This document shows positions 38,161 to 48,916 of a DNA stretch of 64,000 nt, piece after piece (positions within the stretch are counted from its first letter, which is position 1; each line of letters begins with the position of its first letter). Source of the stretch: an uncultured Gammaproteobacteria bacterium (GTDB lineage: Bacteria > Pseudomonadota > Gammaproteobacteria > Eutrophobiales > Eutrophobiaceae); contig CATOTD010000002.1 of NCBI GenBank assembly GCA_951812995.1, forward strand, positions 131,468 through 195,467, in the 5' to 3' direction. Made by a program: the position numbers and the translations under genes. The notes below the pieces were generated by a model. It had not been told where the DNA came from and searched no databases. It worked only from the letters and a program-made list of their open reading frames with translations.

Positions 38161-39068
38161 TCAAGACGCACTGACCCGTGCCAGAAAGCATAAACGCCTC
38201 ATATTGTACCTTAGATTCATCAAGCCGATATGCATGCTTGTTCGCGTAATGCAAATGCAAGGAACCGCTTTGCGGTGTAAATTGCGCTGTGCTCCAAACA
38301 CAGGTTCGACCCGACTACGAACTTTGGAGCGCGTGCGCTTACCTTGCGCCTTGAGAAACGCTACTTTTTCCTCTGACCGATAGGCACTGTCAGCCCAGAC
38401 ATCTTTACTGGTATTGCTGTCATCTGGCAGGTCGGCAAAAACCTGCGCATCATGGACGCTGGCATCAGTGACCTGATAGTCACGAATCAACTTGTTGTCA
38501 TGGTCTATCTGTATGTGGTTCTTGTAAGCAAAATGGCTACGGCTATGTTTCTTCGTCCAGCGGGCAGGGACAGTGCCTGCCTTAATCCGGGCATTGTATT
38601 CCCGAAGGTTACGCGGCAACAGTGCCGGAATGATTGAGGAGGCAACTATCTGATCCTTGCGAGCGATATAAGCCGCCTGGTTCAACGACAACTGCTCAAA
38701 CAACGATGCCATCAGACCCAGCGCCGCTAACCGATGCTTGAATGCCCAGCAGGTTTTGGCATCAGCGACTCGTTGCTGGCTAGCAAGACCCAGAAACTGC
38801 TGAAAACTGCAACGGTCTTCGATTTGGTATTCCAACTGAGTATCGCTGAGACCATACAGATTTTGCACAAGCAGTCCCTTGAACATCATCACTACGTTTG
38901 TTGGGCGTTGCCCGCCTGACGCTTACGTTGTTTCTCATGAACCTTGTTCAACAACGACCGAAAAGCTCCCTAGTCAACCGTCTTTTCCAGTTCAGGCAGA
39001 GGATTACCCAACTGTTTGAGACGATAGTCTTGAAGATTAAACAGAGAACCGAAAATGTCATTGCTCAT
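38161..39068 (-). pseudogene. IS5-family transposase of another subgroup, decayed
   Basis: The N-terminus reads from ATG 39068: MSNDIFGSLFNLQDYRLKQL, ELEKTVD, TAG where Trp is expected, GAFRSLLNKVHEKQRKRQ. A frameshift then leads to MMMFKGLLVQNLYGLSDTQL, AYKNHIQIDHDNKLIRDY, VWADSAYRSEEKVAFLK and RVEPVFGAQRNLH, ending at 38161. The DDE triad is recognisable but the gene has at least one stop and one frame change. It lies just upstream of the truncated IS1595 transposase. Confidence 0.75.
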
Positions 39069-39136
39069 GGAAGTTTCTTTGTCAGTTTGGAAACTTCAAC
39101 ATTGTACCAAATAGCGTCATTAATAGAGATGCCTTA

Positions 39137-39793
39137 ATGCAAACTGGGCGCAAGGGCATATCCAGTTTGCATTTAGCCAAAGAGTTGGGTATTACCCAAA
39201 AATCTGCCTGGTTTCTATCACATAGAATTAGAGAAGCATGTGGAGGTAATGACAACAAGTTGAGTGGCATCATAGAGATTGATGAGACTTACCTTGGTGG
39301 CAAGGAAGCGAACAAGCATGAGAACAAGAAGCTCAAGGCAGGACGTGGGACGGTTGGCAAGGTTGCGGTCATGGGTATGAAAGTACGCGGTGGTTCTGTT
39401 AGGGCAGTTCCGATAAGCAATACCGACCAGTATACCATACAGTCTACAATTCATAAAAATATCACCGCTGGAAGCCAGCTAGTTACTGATGAGCATAAGG
39501 GATATGCTGGTCTTGAGCGTTTGTATCAGCATGATACGGTTAATCACAGTGCCAAGGAGTTTGTAAACGGGATGGCCCACACAAACAGCATTGAAAGCGT
39601 CTGGGCTGTATTAAAGCGTGGGTTCTATGGCACTTATCATAACTGGAGTAAAAAGCATTGTCATCGGTATATCAATGAGTTTGTTTTTAGATTAAATGAT
39701 GGTAATTGCCGGATTGATACCATTAACCGGGTATGCAGTTTAATAGCTAATATTACTGGTAAGCGATTGACCTATGAAAATCTTACGCAATAA
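39137..39793 (+). pseudogene. IS1595-family transposase, N-terminally truncated
   Basis: The open frame keeps the DDE domain (RKGISSLHLAKELGITQKSA, IIEIDETYLGGKEANKHENK, VTDEHKGYAGLERLYQHDTV, NSIESVWAVLKRGFYGTYHN) but lacks the zinc ribbon and about 90 N-terminal residues of the copy at 302. Similarity begins abruptly at the GCGCAAGGGCATATC stretch near 39147, right after the IS5-type remnant. It appears to be the left part of a larger IS1595-type transposon whose right end is at about 44064-44083. Confidence 0.75.
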
Positions 39794-39909
39794 AAAAGCA
39801 TGAATCTGAGCCAAAAAGGAATTGACGACGGCTTGATCAAACTGGATGATGAGCAAAAATATATTACCTAGTTTTTTGCATAAATACTCAGAGTGATGCA
39901 CTATGCATC

Positions 39910-40116
39910 ATGACCACTGAGAGGATTCGCTTATGTCAGATAAAAAAACGCATAATAGTTAATCTTGAGCCTGAAGAATATCAGCAGCTTTCGGAATTGA
40001 ATGTCCAAGAGGAGCGTTCGTTTTCATGGCTAGGCCGTCAGGCTATTCTTGATTACACCAAAAAACACAAGTCATCTTCATCTCAGCCGATTGCCAAGGC
40101 ATCCACAAGAAAGTAG
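39910..40116 (+). CDS. Ribbon-helix-helix (Arc/CopG-like) small protein, transposon passenger
   Basis: 68 residues: KKRIIVNLEPEEYQQLSELN then SWLGRQAILDYTKKHK, a beta-strand plus two helices as in Arc/MetJ-type DNA binders. The native start may have been ATGTCAGATAAAAAA at 39931, which now is one base out of frame, so the ORF from ATG 39910 could be an accident of decay. Placed between the transposase and a DNA methyltransferase, it could have regulated the latter. Confidence 0.5.
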   Translation: MTTERIRLCQIKKRIIVNLEPEEYQQLSELNVQEERSFSWLGRQAILDYTKKHKSSSSQPIAKASTRK

Positions 40117-40122
40117 AGTCTG

Positions 40123-40944
40123 ATGAAGTTTCTTGGAGGCAACATTTATCAAGGCGATTGCCTGGAAGTCATGAAAGATATTCCCGATCAGTCGATTGGG
40201 ATGATTTTGTGTGATCTTCCTTATGGGATCACACAAAACAATTGGGACAGCGTTATTCCGTTGGATGATCTTTGGGCAGAGTATCAGCGCATCATCAAAC
40301 CACGGGGCGTTATAGCCCTTACGTCACAGGGTATTTTTACCGCGAAACTCATTCTGAGCAATGAAGCATGGTTCGTTACAAATTTGTTTGGATAATAAAG
40401 TAAGTCAACCAACTTTTTGAACGCCCGCCGCCAGCCATTGCGACAGCATGAGGATGTGTGCATTTTTTACGGTAAACAGCCTGATTATCGACCTATTATG
40501 CAACAGGATGAACCCTACGACAAAGGCACTCGCAAGAATCAATATACGGGTAGCTATGGGGACTTCAAGCCTGTTCATGTCAAGAGTAACGGGGAAAGAT
40601 TCCCCACCGATACGCTGTATTGCAAGACTGTCGAAAGCGAAGCTGGGGGGCGTGTCTGGCATCCAACACAGAAACCTGTTGCTTTGGGCCGCTATCTGAT
40701 ACGCATGTTCACTGGCCCGGAAGATGTTGTTCTCGACAATGCCTTTGGTAGCGGCAGTTTTCTTGTTGCTGTTGCAATGGAGGAAAGGTGCTATATAGGC
40801 ATTGAAAAAAACGAAGAAGTTCATCTCTTCAAAAAAGAGCGCATCGATTATATAGCCGTTGCTCAAGAACGCCTTGAAGAAATTAAGAATATGTTTGCTC
40901 GAGACGAGGCACCCCCCCGCCCTTCTTTCAGCGTTGTAGCCTAG
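40123..40944 (+). pseudogene. DNA N4/N6-methyltransferase (beta class), two in-frame stops
   Basis: The first part (40123-40395) has YQGDCLEVMKDIPDQSIGMI and LCDLPYGITQNNWD (motif IV, DLPY for DPPY). Two TAA codons stand at 40393-40398. The same frame then continues NARRQPLRQHEDVCIFYGKQ, VWHPTQKPVALGRYLIRMF and NAFGSGSFLVAVAMEERCYI (motif I region). The order IV then I makes it beta class. A one-base loss after AATTTG and a one-base gain after ATAAAG would explain the stops and restore WIIK-KSTNFLNA. No partner endonuclease is complete. Confidence 0.75.
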
Positions 40945-41018
40945 TACCGCACCGAGAAAATCAAGCGGCGCGGGATAATTGATGTGGATGAGATATTGAA
41001 GCAGGCGCATGAGGTTTA

Positions 41019-43483
41019 ATGAATATCGAGCTTAGGTATAACGAGCGGTCGTGGGCCATTGATCTAATTGGCCATATCAAATCTGTGGTATCCGCACAGA
41101 ATCGTGCCATCAAAGATGCTGGTGGTGAACAAACAATCATAACAGACGGGGGGAGTTTATTCCCGGATGTGTTGCTGTTTGGAGACCGTTCCCTTGCCCT
41201 TATCTTGCAAGGGTGGGAATTGAAAATGCCAGATACGAGCATTGACGACCACGAGTTCCAACACAACGCGACACAGAAGGCAATCGCCTTGGGGCTGGAT
41301 AGCTTTGTTTTGTGGAATGTTTCTTATGCTCACTTGTATATTAAACAAGGTGATAAATACACCTGCCGGAAAAAATGGGATACTCTTGCTCATATCAAGA
41401 GCCGCAATAGTGTTTCCAGCAACAGAGCGCAATGGGGAGCCCTTGCCACAGAAATCATCAATTATGTGAATGACCTATTCGACCGAAAGTCATTGGAAGG
41501 TAGGCAGTTCGTTGAAGCCTACAAAAGCGGCGGCATTACTTCTCTTATCATGGAAAACACGGACGATGTAGCCAATGCATTGGAAGCAGAGGCTCGGCGG
41601 AATTCCAATCTAGGGGCAGAAATAACACTGTGGTGGAAGCGGCATAAATCCGAATACGGCGGCGGCGATGACCTATATAAAAAACTAGCACAGTCCAATA
41701 TTGCCAACTGGATTGGCAAATTCTTGTTCGCACATATCCTGCAAGGACGGGATAGCCGAGCGCAGGCCGTCACCCAGATAGGGGACATCACTACGCCGCT
41801 TGAGGCGCTGAAGATATTCGAACGCCTGTCACAGGATTGCAATTTCTGGACGATCTTTTTTGGCAATATCGATCTTGTTGTCATGCCGGAACAAGCATGG
41901 AAACAGATGCGGCAACTGAACAAGCTGCTTACGGACCTAAGAATTGGCGCAATTGAGCAAAGCCAGTTTTCCAGGATTCTTGAGGCCACGGTTGAAGTAG
42001 CGGTTCGCAAGTTGCGTGGACAATACCCAACCCCGCCAACTCTGGCAAACCTTCTGGTACAGCTATGCGTGGATAACATTGAAGATGACAGGGTGCTTGA
42101 CCCGTGTTGCGGTAGCGGGACTATTCCGCGCGCCGCACTGGAGCAGAAATTAGCCGCTGGCGTTGCTTCGGAACAAGCATCATCATCCGTATTTGCAGGA
42201 GATGAAGACTCACAGGCTATTCAGATTGCCGCCTTTGCAATGACAAAGCCAGACCTGATGAACATCCCCTTGCGTCTGTTTCGGCGGGATGCTTTTTCCC
42301 TCAAGCCTGATACCACATTAGAGTTTAGCGATCCTAGCACTGGGCAACCGTTCACCGAGCAGGCCGGGCAATTCAATGCTATCACCAGCAATCTTCCCTT
42401 TGTTGCACAGGAGGGACGCACCCAATACGGTAACGCTATTACACAGGTCACAGCATCTTTTGGGGCAGGTACTGGCAGGTTGCCGCAAACTGCTGATGTT
42501 GCGGCTTACTTGCCATTTGCATTGCGTTCGCTTTTGGTTGAAGGGGGAAAACTGGGAGTTATCATAACAAATTCGTGGCTTTCGACTACGTGGGGTGAAG
42601 CGTTCTTTGATCTCTTGGGGCGTTATTATCATTTGCGATTTGTTATCACATCTGACGCAGGCCGCTGGTTTCAAAACAGCACCGTTGTGACGAATATTCT
42701 TGTTATGGAGAAGAAGAACAACTTGGACGAAGCGGATAAGCTGATTAATTTTGTGGTTCTTACCCGCCCGTTGGAAGAATTGTCTGATATTGCAGACATC
42801 AACCTAACTGCCTCACAAATCCGGCTTGCAAATCAGCATGATGATACGATGACCATTCGCAGCGTGGCGCGAGACAGCATCCAACAGTTCCGGTCCTACG
42901 GATTAGGTGGCAATGCTCAGTTTGTGGATTGCAATTGGGTGCTAGACTTTCCCCTTGTGCCGGTTAAGTCACTGTTCCAAATCCGGCGTGGTGCGCGCAG
43001 AGGGTGGGACAGATTGTTCTATCCAGAAGCAGGTCACGACATCGAGGTAGCCTACATCCGCCCTGTTCTGAAAAACCCAAAAGAAATAAGTCGCTACACA
43101 ACCACCACAGGTAGCGATGCTTTTAGTTGTTCCCTTAAGCATTGCGGAACTGGAACAGGCTGGTCATACTGGTGCGTTAAACTGGATACGCACGTTTTGA
43201 AAATGCCACAAACGAAACAGGCACCACCCTCACCCAAACATTGGCCCGCAGGGGACTACATTGGTATGAGATGGGAACGGACGCGCTTGCCGATCTGGTC
43301 ATGCCACTGAATTTCGGTAACAGGCTGTTTGTGTCTCGTATGGTGCCCGCCGCCTTTGCTAATCAACGTCTCATTTGTTTCAATGCCAAGGATGGAGTTG
43401 ATCTTGATCTGTGCCATGCCTTACTGAACTGTGCCATTAGTCTGTTTATGATTGAAGGGATGGGCTTTGGGCGTGGACAAGGG
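41019..43483 (+). pseudogene. Large N6-adenine methylase with N-terminal nuclease-like domain, frameshifted and truncated
   Basis: The main frame runs 41019-43310. Near the start FPDVLLFGDRSLALILQGWE-LKMPDT has the PD ... ExK pattern of a restriction nuclease. Methylase motif I is VLDPCCGSGTIPRAAL and motif IV ITSNLPFV (NLPF instead of NPPF). A one-base shift near 43130 changes frame; the neighbouring frame continues IAELEQAGHTGALNWI ... LARRGLHWYEMGTDALADL up to 43483, where an IS256 end begins. The layout, nuclease-methylase-target recognition in one chain, is that of type IIG enzymes. Damage makes activity unlikely. Confidence 0.7.
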
Positions 43484-43694
43484 AGCTATTGTCAAAAGTA
43501 GTGTCTGACAATTTGATCATGCGGCGGCCTTGTCGTCCTCAGTGACCTCGATTCCATCTTTAAGCTTCACGCCTTTAATCACCTTTGCCAGGTGTCTGAA
43601 GCCTCTCAATTTGCGCCAGGAATCTTCGGCACATAATCCCATCTTGCAGATCATCGTCAGCATCGTAATCCGCGTGACACAACCTTTGGCCTGA
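43483..43694 (-). mobile_element. IS256-type end remnant (inverted copy of 45330-45537)
   Basis: The sequence from GAGCTATTGTCAAAAG onward is, over about 210 bp, the near-exact reverse of the right end of the IS at 44153-45537, including the C-terminal transposase residues KGVKLKDGIEVTEDDK. It cuts the methylase gene. The following bases up to about 43860 form an open minus-strand frame of unknown origin. Confidence 0.75.
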
Positions 43695-43896
43695 GTGTCA
43701 CACGAGATCAGGTCTATGACAGCCTTGTCCGCCTTGTTGAAATCAGACAAACAGCAGTCGAAGTATTTGACTGATATATCACGGGAGCATTGGTAGAAAA
43801 AAGGTATCTGACGCATCCTTCTCAACTTGCGCCCAATATCCTGTAAAATAATGTATTTGGGTGGTTTTGTACCTTAACAACAAGGGTAACTAAACA

Positions 43897-44051
43897 ATGA
43901 TCACACAAAAGCAATTTGCTAAAACAGTTAAGAAAATAGCATCCTACAAACCTAAAAAGGCTTATCGAATGCCAAACAACCCCCACTGAAAAAAGAGCTA
44001 GAGCGGAGGTTTAAGCTAATAAACGGTAAAGTTATTGAAAATACAGATTAA
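43897..44051 (+). pseudogene. Small passenger ORF at the transposon's right end, frameshifted
   Basis: ATG 43897 reads MITQKQFAKTVKKIASYKPK and stops at 43989. With one more C in the CCCC run at 43981-43984 it would continue PPLKKELERRFKLINGKVIE to 44051. Basic, about 51 residues, no family recognised. It ends 12 bp before the terminal repeat. Confidence 0.4.
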
Positions 44052-44063
44052 ATCATATCTTGT

Positions 44064-44083
44064 GGCATTAAGTATATAATTCC
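44064..44083 (-). repeat. IS1595-type terminal inverted repeat abutting the GT42 array
   Basis: GGCATTAAGTATATAATTCC matches the right end of the element at 227-1685 (GGAGTCAAGTATATAATTCC) in 17 of 20 bases. GT42 array sequence begins within a few bases after it, with the start codon of the first gene lost. Confidence 0.65.
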
Positions 44084-44152
44084 TCAAAAACCAAACAACA
44101 AATAAGGACTCTATTTTAATCGTCGGCAATGGCCCGTCTGCGGCTGATCCAA

Positions 44153-45537
44153 GAGTTATAACCGAACCTGGTGTCTGAAGAGGTTGAAGTATGCGGCGTG
44201 CCTTGCTGGAATTGGTTTTGTCTAGCAATCGAAAGTAACAAGAGGAGCACGCCACACATGACAAAAGATACTGTGATTAATCTGGGTACACCAGAGGATA
44301 TTGACCCGTTGACTGAATTGCTACGTAGCGGTGCCAAACAGCTGATAACAGAAGCGATTCAGGCGGAGTTGGCCGAGTTGATGGCAAGTTTTGATAATCA
44401 GAAAACGAGTGAAGGCAGACAGCGTGTTGTGCGCAATGGCTATCACCCAGAACGAGAAGTATTGACCGGTGTTGGCAAAGTACCAGTGTCGGTGCCAAAG
44501 ATCCGTAGCCGAGAAGGCGAGCCTGAGAGCTTCCAATCGTTAATAGTGCCTCCTTACATCCGGCGCACAGCGACCCTGGACGCGGCGATTCCCTGGCTTT
44601 ATTTGCAGGGTGTTTCGAGTGGTCAGATGCAGAGCGCCCTGGAAGTGATTGTCGGGCCTGATGCCAAGGGCTTATCCGCCAATGCAGTTGGTCGCCTGAA
44701 ACGTCAGTGGGAATCAGAGTACAAAACCTGGAGTACACGTTCAGTGACTGACGAATGGGTCTATATCTGGGCTGATGGCATCTACAGTGGTCTTCGAGGT
44801 GACGATGGTTGATTGTGTTGTCTGGTCATCATTGGCGTGAACAGCCGCGGTCAGAAGCACTTCCTGGCAATTAAGGATGGTGTCAGGGAATCGAAGCAGA
44901 GCTGGTGAGAAGTCTTGTTGTCGTTGAAACAGCGAGGTTTAAACCAACCACCGAAGCTGGCGATTGGCGACGGTGCTCTGGGATTCTGGGTAGCATTGGA
45001 AGAAGTCTATCCTGAGACAACAGCACAACGCTACTGGATGCATAAGACCGGTAATGTACTGAACTATCTGCCGAAGTCTGTCCAGGAGAAAGCGAAACAA
45101 GGGCTACATGACATTTGGATGGCAGAGGGGCGCACTGATGCAGAGAAGGCATTTGATGCATTTGAGGAACGTTTTGGGGCGAAGTATCCGAAGGCAGTGG
45201 CCATGCTTATCGAAAGACCGTGATGCGTTGCTGGCATTTTATGACTTTCCAGCAGAGCACTGGACCCACATCAGGACAACGAATGTCACCCCGTCGAGTT
45301 TTGCGACAATCCGGCATAGAACACGCCAGGCCAAAGGTTGTGTCACACGAATAACGATGCTGACGATGATCTACAAGATGGGATTATGCGCAGAAGATTC
45401 CTGGCGCAAACTGAGGAGCTTCAGACACCTGGCGAAGGTGATTGAAGGCGTGAAGCTTAAAGATGGAATCGAGGTAACTGAGGACGACAAGGTAGCCGCA
45501 TGATCAACTTGTCAGACACTACTTTTGACAATAGCTC
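44153..45537 (+). mobile_element. IS256-family element inserted in GT42 gene 1, 9-bp target duplication
   Basis: 1385 bp. Left end GAGTTATAACCGAACC..., right end complement GAGCTATTGTCAAAAG...; both share GTGTCTGA and ATGCGGC further in. CTGATCCAA occurs at 44144-44152 and 45538-45546, a perfect 9-bp duplication as IS256 elements make. Confidence 0.88.
44258..45503 (+). pseudogene. IS256-family transposase with two in-frame TGA codons and a frameshift
   Basis: ATG 44258 (GAGGAG upstream) starts MTKDTVINLGTPEDIDPLTE. SEGRQRVVRNGYHPEREVLT, VPKIRSREGEPESFQSLIVP and WVYIWADGIY follow, then TGA at 44810, LCCLVIIGVNSRGQKHFLAI, a second TGA near 44908, LSLKQRGLNQPPKLAIGDGA, and a frame change at about 45215 into DRDALLAFYDFPAEHWTHIR and VTRITMLTMIYKMGLCAEDS. 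Both TGA codons can be explained as CGA-to-TGA transitions. Confidence 0.8.
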
Positions 45538-46606
45538 CTGATCCAAAGGCCGCTTACCTCAAAGATGCCAACACAAAAGTCTTTCGCCTCAACTGGTTTT
45601 TCTTGGAATCCAATCTGGTTTTTGGTAAACAAGTCGATTGGTGTATGTTTAATTATAGAGAAGTCATTTTATTTCACTTATTACGCCAGGTTATTGAAGG
45701 CAGGTATTATGAGTTTAACCAGCTACATTTTAGTCCAGATAAACCTAAAACAATAACAGAATATACGCAATTTTACCGAGAGTACTTTGGTGATGATTAT
45801 TTCCAGTCGCTTTATAAACGGCAACGCTTTAACTGGCCCACGCCAGCAACGATAGGCAATCTGGTCACTGATTATAACCGTCGCCTCGGAATTAAAAGCA
45901 TTAGGAAAACAACAATGCCAACCGCCGCAGTTATGACTCTTGCTAAAGTAGCCGATGCCGGATTTAAGGATATCCGATTGGCTGGGGTTGATTTTTATAT
46001 GGATAGTACCCTCTATGGATACCACCCGCTCCCTAAACACCTTGCTCATTATAGAAGAAGCGACTTTAAAGTTGAACAGATTAATAAAGTTCGCAAACTA
46101 CTCGGGAAGCCTTTACTAAAAGAAGACTATTGGCGGCCACAAACCACAAGTTCAAGATACTCCATCCATACAGTTGATATAGATACAGCAATCATTAATC
46201 ATGTGCTGTCCAGTTATCCCGATATACAACTGACAGTATTTTGTACCGACCCAGCACTTGCTGTATGGCAGCAGGTAAAAGGTATTAAACTGCTAGCGGG
46301 GGGTGATATACAAGATACAGCCCCAGCACCAGATAATCGTTTTATCCCATTGTTGGATACGATTAAACTCAATCGCACGCAACAGAGAAAGGTTGTTATT
46401 TTGATGTGGAAACTTCGGTTAATAGATGCCAGCATAAAATTTATCAGAAACCATTGCCCACATCTACACCGGTTCATTCGTCCGCTATACCGTTTTATCC
46501 GAGATAGGACATGGATAGGCCGATGAGCGTGACAGGCACTGTTCCTTCGCTAGTGATATTGTAACAATCCATCGCCGCTCGCTCATTGACACAATAGGAG
46601 TACGCT

Positions 46607-46666
46607 TTGAACACCGTCATCACGCAGGGTGTTACTCAATCCCGTTTATTTGTTATATTACCCTGA
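46607..46666 (+). promoter_or_regulatory. Leader ORF overlapping each GT42 start codon (translational coupling candidate)
   Basis: In the spacer before every intact gene a frame begins at TTG, preceded 6 bases earlier by GGAG, and reads 19 codons (MNTVITQGVTQSRLFVILP if TTG initiates) to a TGA whose A is the A of the gene's ATG (CCCTGATGG). The ATG itself has no Shine-Dalgarno sequence. The same ORF starts at 47805, 48997, 50194, 51395, 52587, 53779, 54971 and 56159; before genes 5 and 10 the ribosome site is GGCG. An AT-rich TTATATT 7 bases before the ATG could alternatively be a -10 box for leaderless transcription. Confidence 0.5.
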
Positions 46667-47730
46667 TGGAAAAAAACCAAACAACAAACAAGGACTCTAT
46701 TTTAATCGTCGGCAATGGCCCGTCTGCAGCTGATCCAAAGGCCGCTTACCTCAAAGATGCCAACACAAAAGTCTTTCGCCTCAACTGGTTTTTCTTGGAA
46801 CCCACCATCAACTTTGGCCGACAAGTGGATTGGCATATGCCCAGTTTCAGTGAACTTATTTTAATACATGTACTACGCCATGTCATTGCAGGCGAACACT
46901 ATGACATTAAACAACTCATTTACCGTGAAAATTTATCAACAGAGTACTATATGCAGAAGTATCGCCGCTACTTCGGGGATGACTTTGTGCAACAACTGTA
47001 TGAAAAACATGGTCGCCACATGTTTGCTGTGTCAGAACCCCCGACGGGATTACAGGCAATGTTCAATAAACACCAGAAAAACGCTACTTATCCGACTGCT
47101 GCTGTCCTTGCATTCACGCAAGCGGTCGCAATGGGGTTTAGAGACATACGCATAGTCGGGCTGGAGTTTTATCGCGGCGACAGCATGTATGGCTTACATG
47201 ATCTGCCAGCACACTTGCACAACTTTTGCTACGCACCATTCAAGAGACAGGTACTCAATAAAATACGCAAGTTATCGGGTCAGCCTTTATTGTCAGACAG
47301 GCTTCATATACCACTGGATAAGGGTCAGCCATATCAAAAAACAGACCGCATGGTTATATCAATTCACAGCATTCAAACCGATATAGACATCATCCAGGCC
47401 GTACTGGATGCTTATCCAGACATTGAACTGACAGTATTTTGTACCGACCCAGCACTTGCTGTATGGCAGCAGGTAAAAGGTATTAAACTGCTAGCGGGGG
47501 GTGATATACAAGATACAGCCCCAGCACCAGATAATCGTTTTATCCCATTGTTGGATACGATTAAACTCAATCGCGCGCAACAGAGAAAAATTGTTATTTT
47601 GATGTGGGAATTCCTGTTAAAAGATGTCATCGTAAATTTTATCAAGCCTCATTTCCCAAATCTATACTGTTTCCTTCGTCCGCTATACCGTTTTATCCGA
47701 GATAGGACATGGATAGGCCGATGGGTGTGA
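46666..47730 (+). CDS. GT42 sialyltransferase-like protein 2 (type B)
   Basis: 354 residues. By eye it aligns with Campylobacter Cst-II over most of its length: donor loop ILIVGNGPS (Asn17, like N9), VFRLNWFF (Asn40, like N31), TAAVLAFTQAVAMGFRDIRI, GLEFYRGDSMYGL (Tyr169 and Tyr175, same spacing as Y156/Y162) and SIHSIQTDIDII (His234, like H188). GT42 enzymes transfer sialic acid from CMP-sialic acid to a surface glycan at the inner membrane face. The C-terminal tail is basic and amphipathic (EFLLKDVIVNFIKPH, then RFIRDRTWIGRWV), suiting membrane association. Type B middle; GLE instead of GLD is unique to this copy. First intact gene of the array. Confidence 0.85.
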   Translation: MEKNQTTNKDSILIVGNGPSAADPKAAYLKDANTKVFRLNWFFLEPTINFGRQVDWHMPSFSELILIHVLRHVIAGEHYDIKQLIYRENLSTEYYMQKYRRYFGDDFVQQLYEKHGRHMFAVSEPPTGLQAMFNKHQKNATYPTAAVLAFTQAVAMGFRDIRIVGLEFYRGDSMYGLHDLPAHLHNFCYAPFKRQVLNKIRKLSGQPLLSDRLHIPLDKGQPYQKTDRMVISIHSIQTDIDIIQAVLDAYPDIELTVFCTDPALAVWQQVKGIKLLAGGDIQDTAPAPDNRFIPLLDTIKLNRAQQRKIVILMWEFLLKDVIVNFIKPHFPNLYCFLRPLYRFIRDRTWIGRWV

Positions 47731-47863
47731 CGGGCACCGTTCCTTCGCTAGTGATATTGCAACAATCCATCGCCGCTCGCTCATTGACACAATAGGAGTA
47801 CGCTTTGAACACCGTCATCACGCAGGGTGTTACTCAATCCCGTTTATTTGTTATATTACCCTG

Positions 47864-48916
47864 ATGGAAAAAAACCAAACAACAAACAAGGACTCTATTT
47901 TAATCGTCGGCAGTGGCCCGTCTGCGGCTGATCCAAAGGCCGCTTACCTTAAAGATGTCAACACAAAAGTCTTTCGCATGAGTTGGTTTTTCTTGGAATC
48001 CAATCTGGTTTTTGGTAAACAAGTCGATTGGTTTTGGTTTAATTGTGGAGAGGTAATTTTATTTCACTTATTACGCCAGGTTATTGAAGGCAGGTATTAT
48101 GAATTTAACCAGCTACATTTTAGTCCAGATAAACCTAAAACAATAACAGAATATACGCAATTTTACCGAGAGTACTTTGGTGATGATTATTTCCAGTCGC
48201 TTTATAAACGGCAACGCTTTAACTGGCCCACGCCAGCAACGATAGGCAATCTGGTCACTGATTATAACCGTCGCCTCGGAATTAAAAGCATTAGGAAAAC
48301 AACAATGCCAACCGCCGCAGTTATGACTCTTGTTAAAGTAGCCGATGCCGGATTTAAGGATATCCGATTGGCTGGGGTTGATTTTTATATGGATAGTACC
48401 CTCTATGGATACCACCCGCTCCCTAAACACCTTGCTCATTATAGAAGAAGCGACTTTAAAGTTGAACAGATTAATAAAGTTCGCAAACTACTCGGGAAGC
48501 CTTTACTAAAAGAAGACTATTGGCGGCCACAAACCACAAGTTCAAGATACTCCATCCATACAGTTGATATAGATACAGCAATCATTAATCATGTGCTGTC
48601 CAGTTATCCCGATATACAACTGACAGTATTTTGTACCGACCCAGCACTTGCTGTATGGCAGCAGGTAAAAGGTATTAAACTGCTAGCGGGGGGTGATATA
48701 CAAGATACAGCCCCAGCACCAGATAATCGTTTTATCCCATTGTTGGATACGATTAAACTCAATCGCACGCAACAGAGAAAGGTTGTTATTTTGATGTGGA
48801 AACTTCGGTTAATAGATGCCAGCATAAAATTTATCAGAAACCATTGCCCACATCTACACCGGTTCATTCGTCCGCTATACCGTTTTATCCGAGATAGGAC
48901 ATGGATAGGCCGATGA
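47864..48916 (+). CDS. GT42 sialyltransferase-like protein 3 (type A)
   Basis: 350 residues, type A middle (ESNLVFGKQVDW, FSPDKPKTITEYTQFYREYF, GVDFYMDSTLYGY with Tyr175/Tyr181, SIHTVDIDTA with His232). Both donor-loop Asn are Ser here: GSGPS at 16-20 and VFRMSWFF at 36-43. If these positions are as important as N9 and N31 in Cst-II, this copy may use another donor or be inactive. The tail is KLRLIDASIKFIRNHCPHLH, and the protein lacks the final Trp-Val of other copies. The encoded protein is identical to gene 8. Confidence 0.83.
   Translation: MEKNQTTNKDSILIVGSGPSAADPKAAYLKDVNTKVFRMSWFFLESNLVFGKQVDWFWFNCGEVILFHLLRQVIEGRYYEFNQLHFSPDKPKTITEYTQFYREYFGDDYFQSLYKRQRFNWPTPATIGNLVTDYNRRLGIKSIRKTTMPTAAVMTLVKVADAGFKDIRLAGVDFYMDSTLYGYHPLPKHLAHYRRSDFKVEQINKVRKLLGKPLLKEDYWRPQTTSSRYSIHTVDIDTAIINHVLSSYPDIQLTVFCTDPALAVWQQVKGIKLLAGGDIQDTAPAPDNRFIPLLDTIKLNRTQQRKVVILMWKLRLIDASIKFIRNHCPHLHRFIRPLYRFIRDRTWIGR

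Larger units (their letters stand above)
44086..46526 (+). pseudogene. GT42 sialyltransferase-like gene 1 (type A), lost start and split by an IS256 element
   Basis: The 5' piece (44086-44152) encodes NQTTNKDSILIVGNGPSAAD, but ATGGAA is replaced by TTCCTC at the IS1595 end, so the start codon is gone. An IS256 element occupies 44153-45537, and the 3' piece (45538-46526) continues PKAAYLKDANTKVFRLNWFF through the type A middle to RFIRDRTWIGR. The 9-bp duplication CTGATCCAA flanks the insertion; removing the IS and one duplicate restores the frame exactly. The 3' fragment is open from 45525 but without a natural start. It retains Asn at both donor-loop positions, the Tyr pair and the catalytic His (SIHTVD). 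Confidence 0.88.

Noticed and set aside
45723-46049. Minus-strand ORFs recurring in each array unit
   Set aside because: They recur only because the units do, lie antisense to well-conserved GT42 coding sequence, and show no domain.
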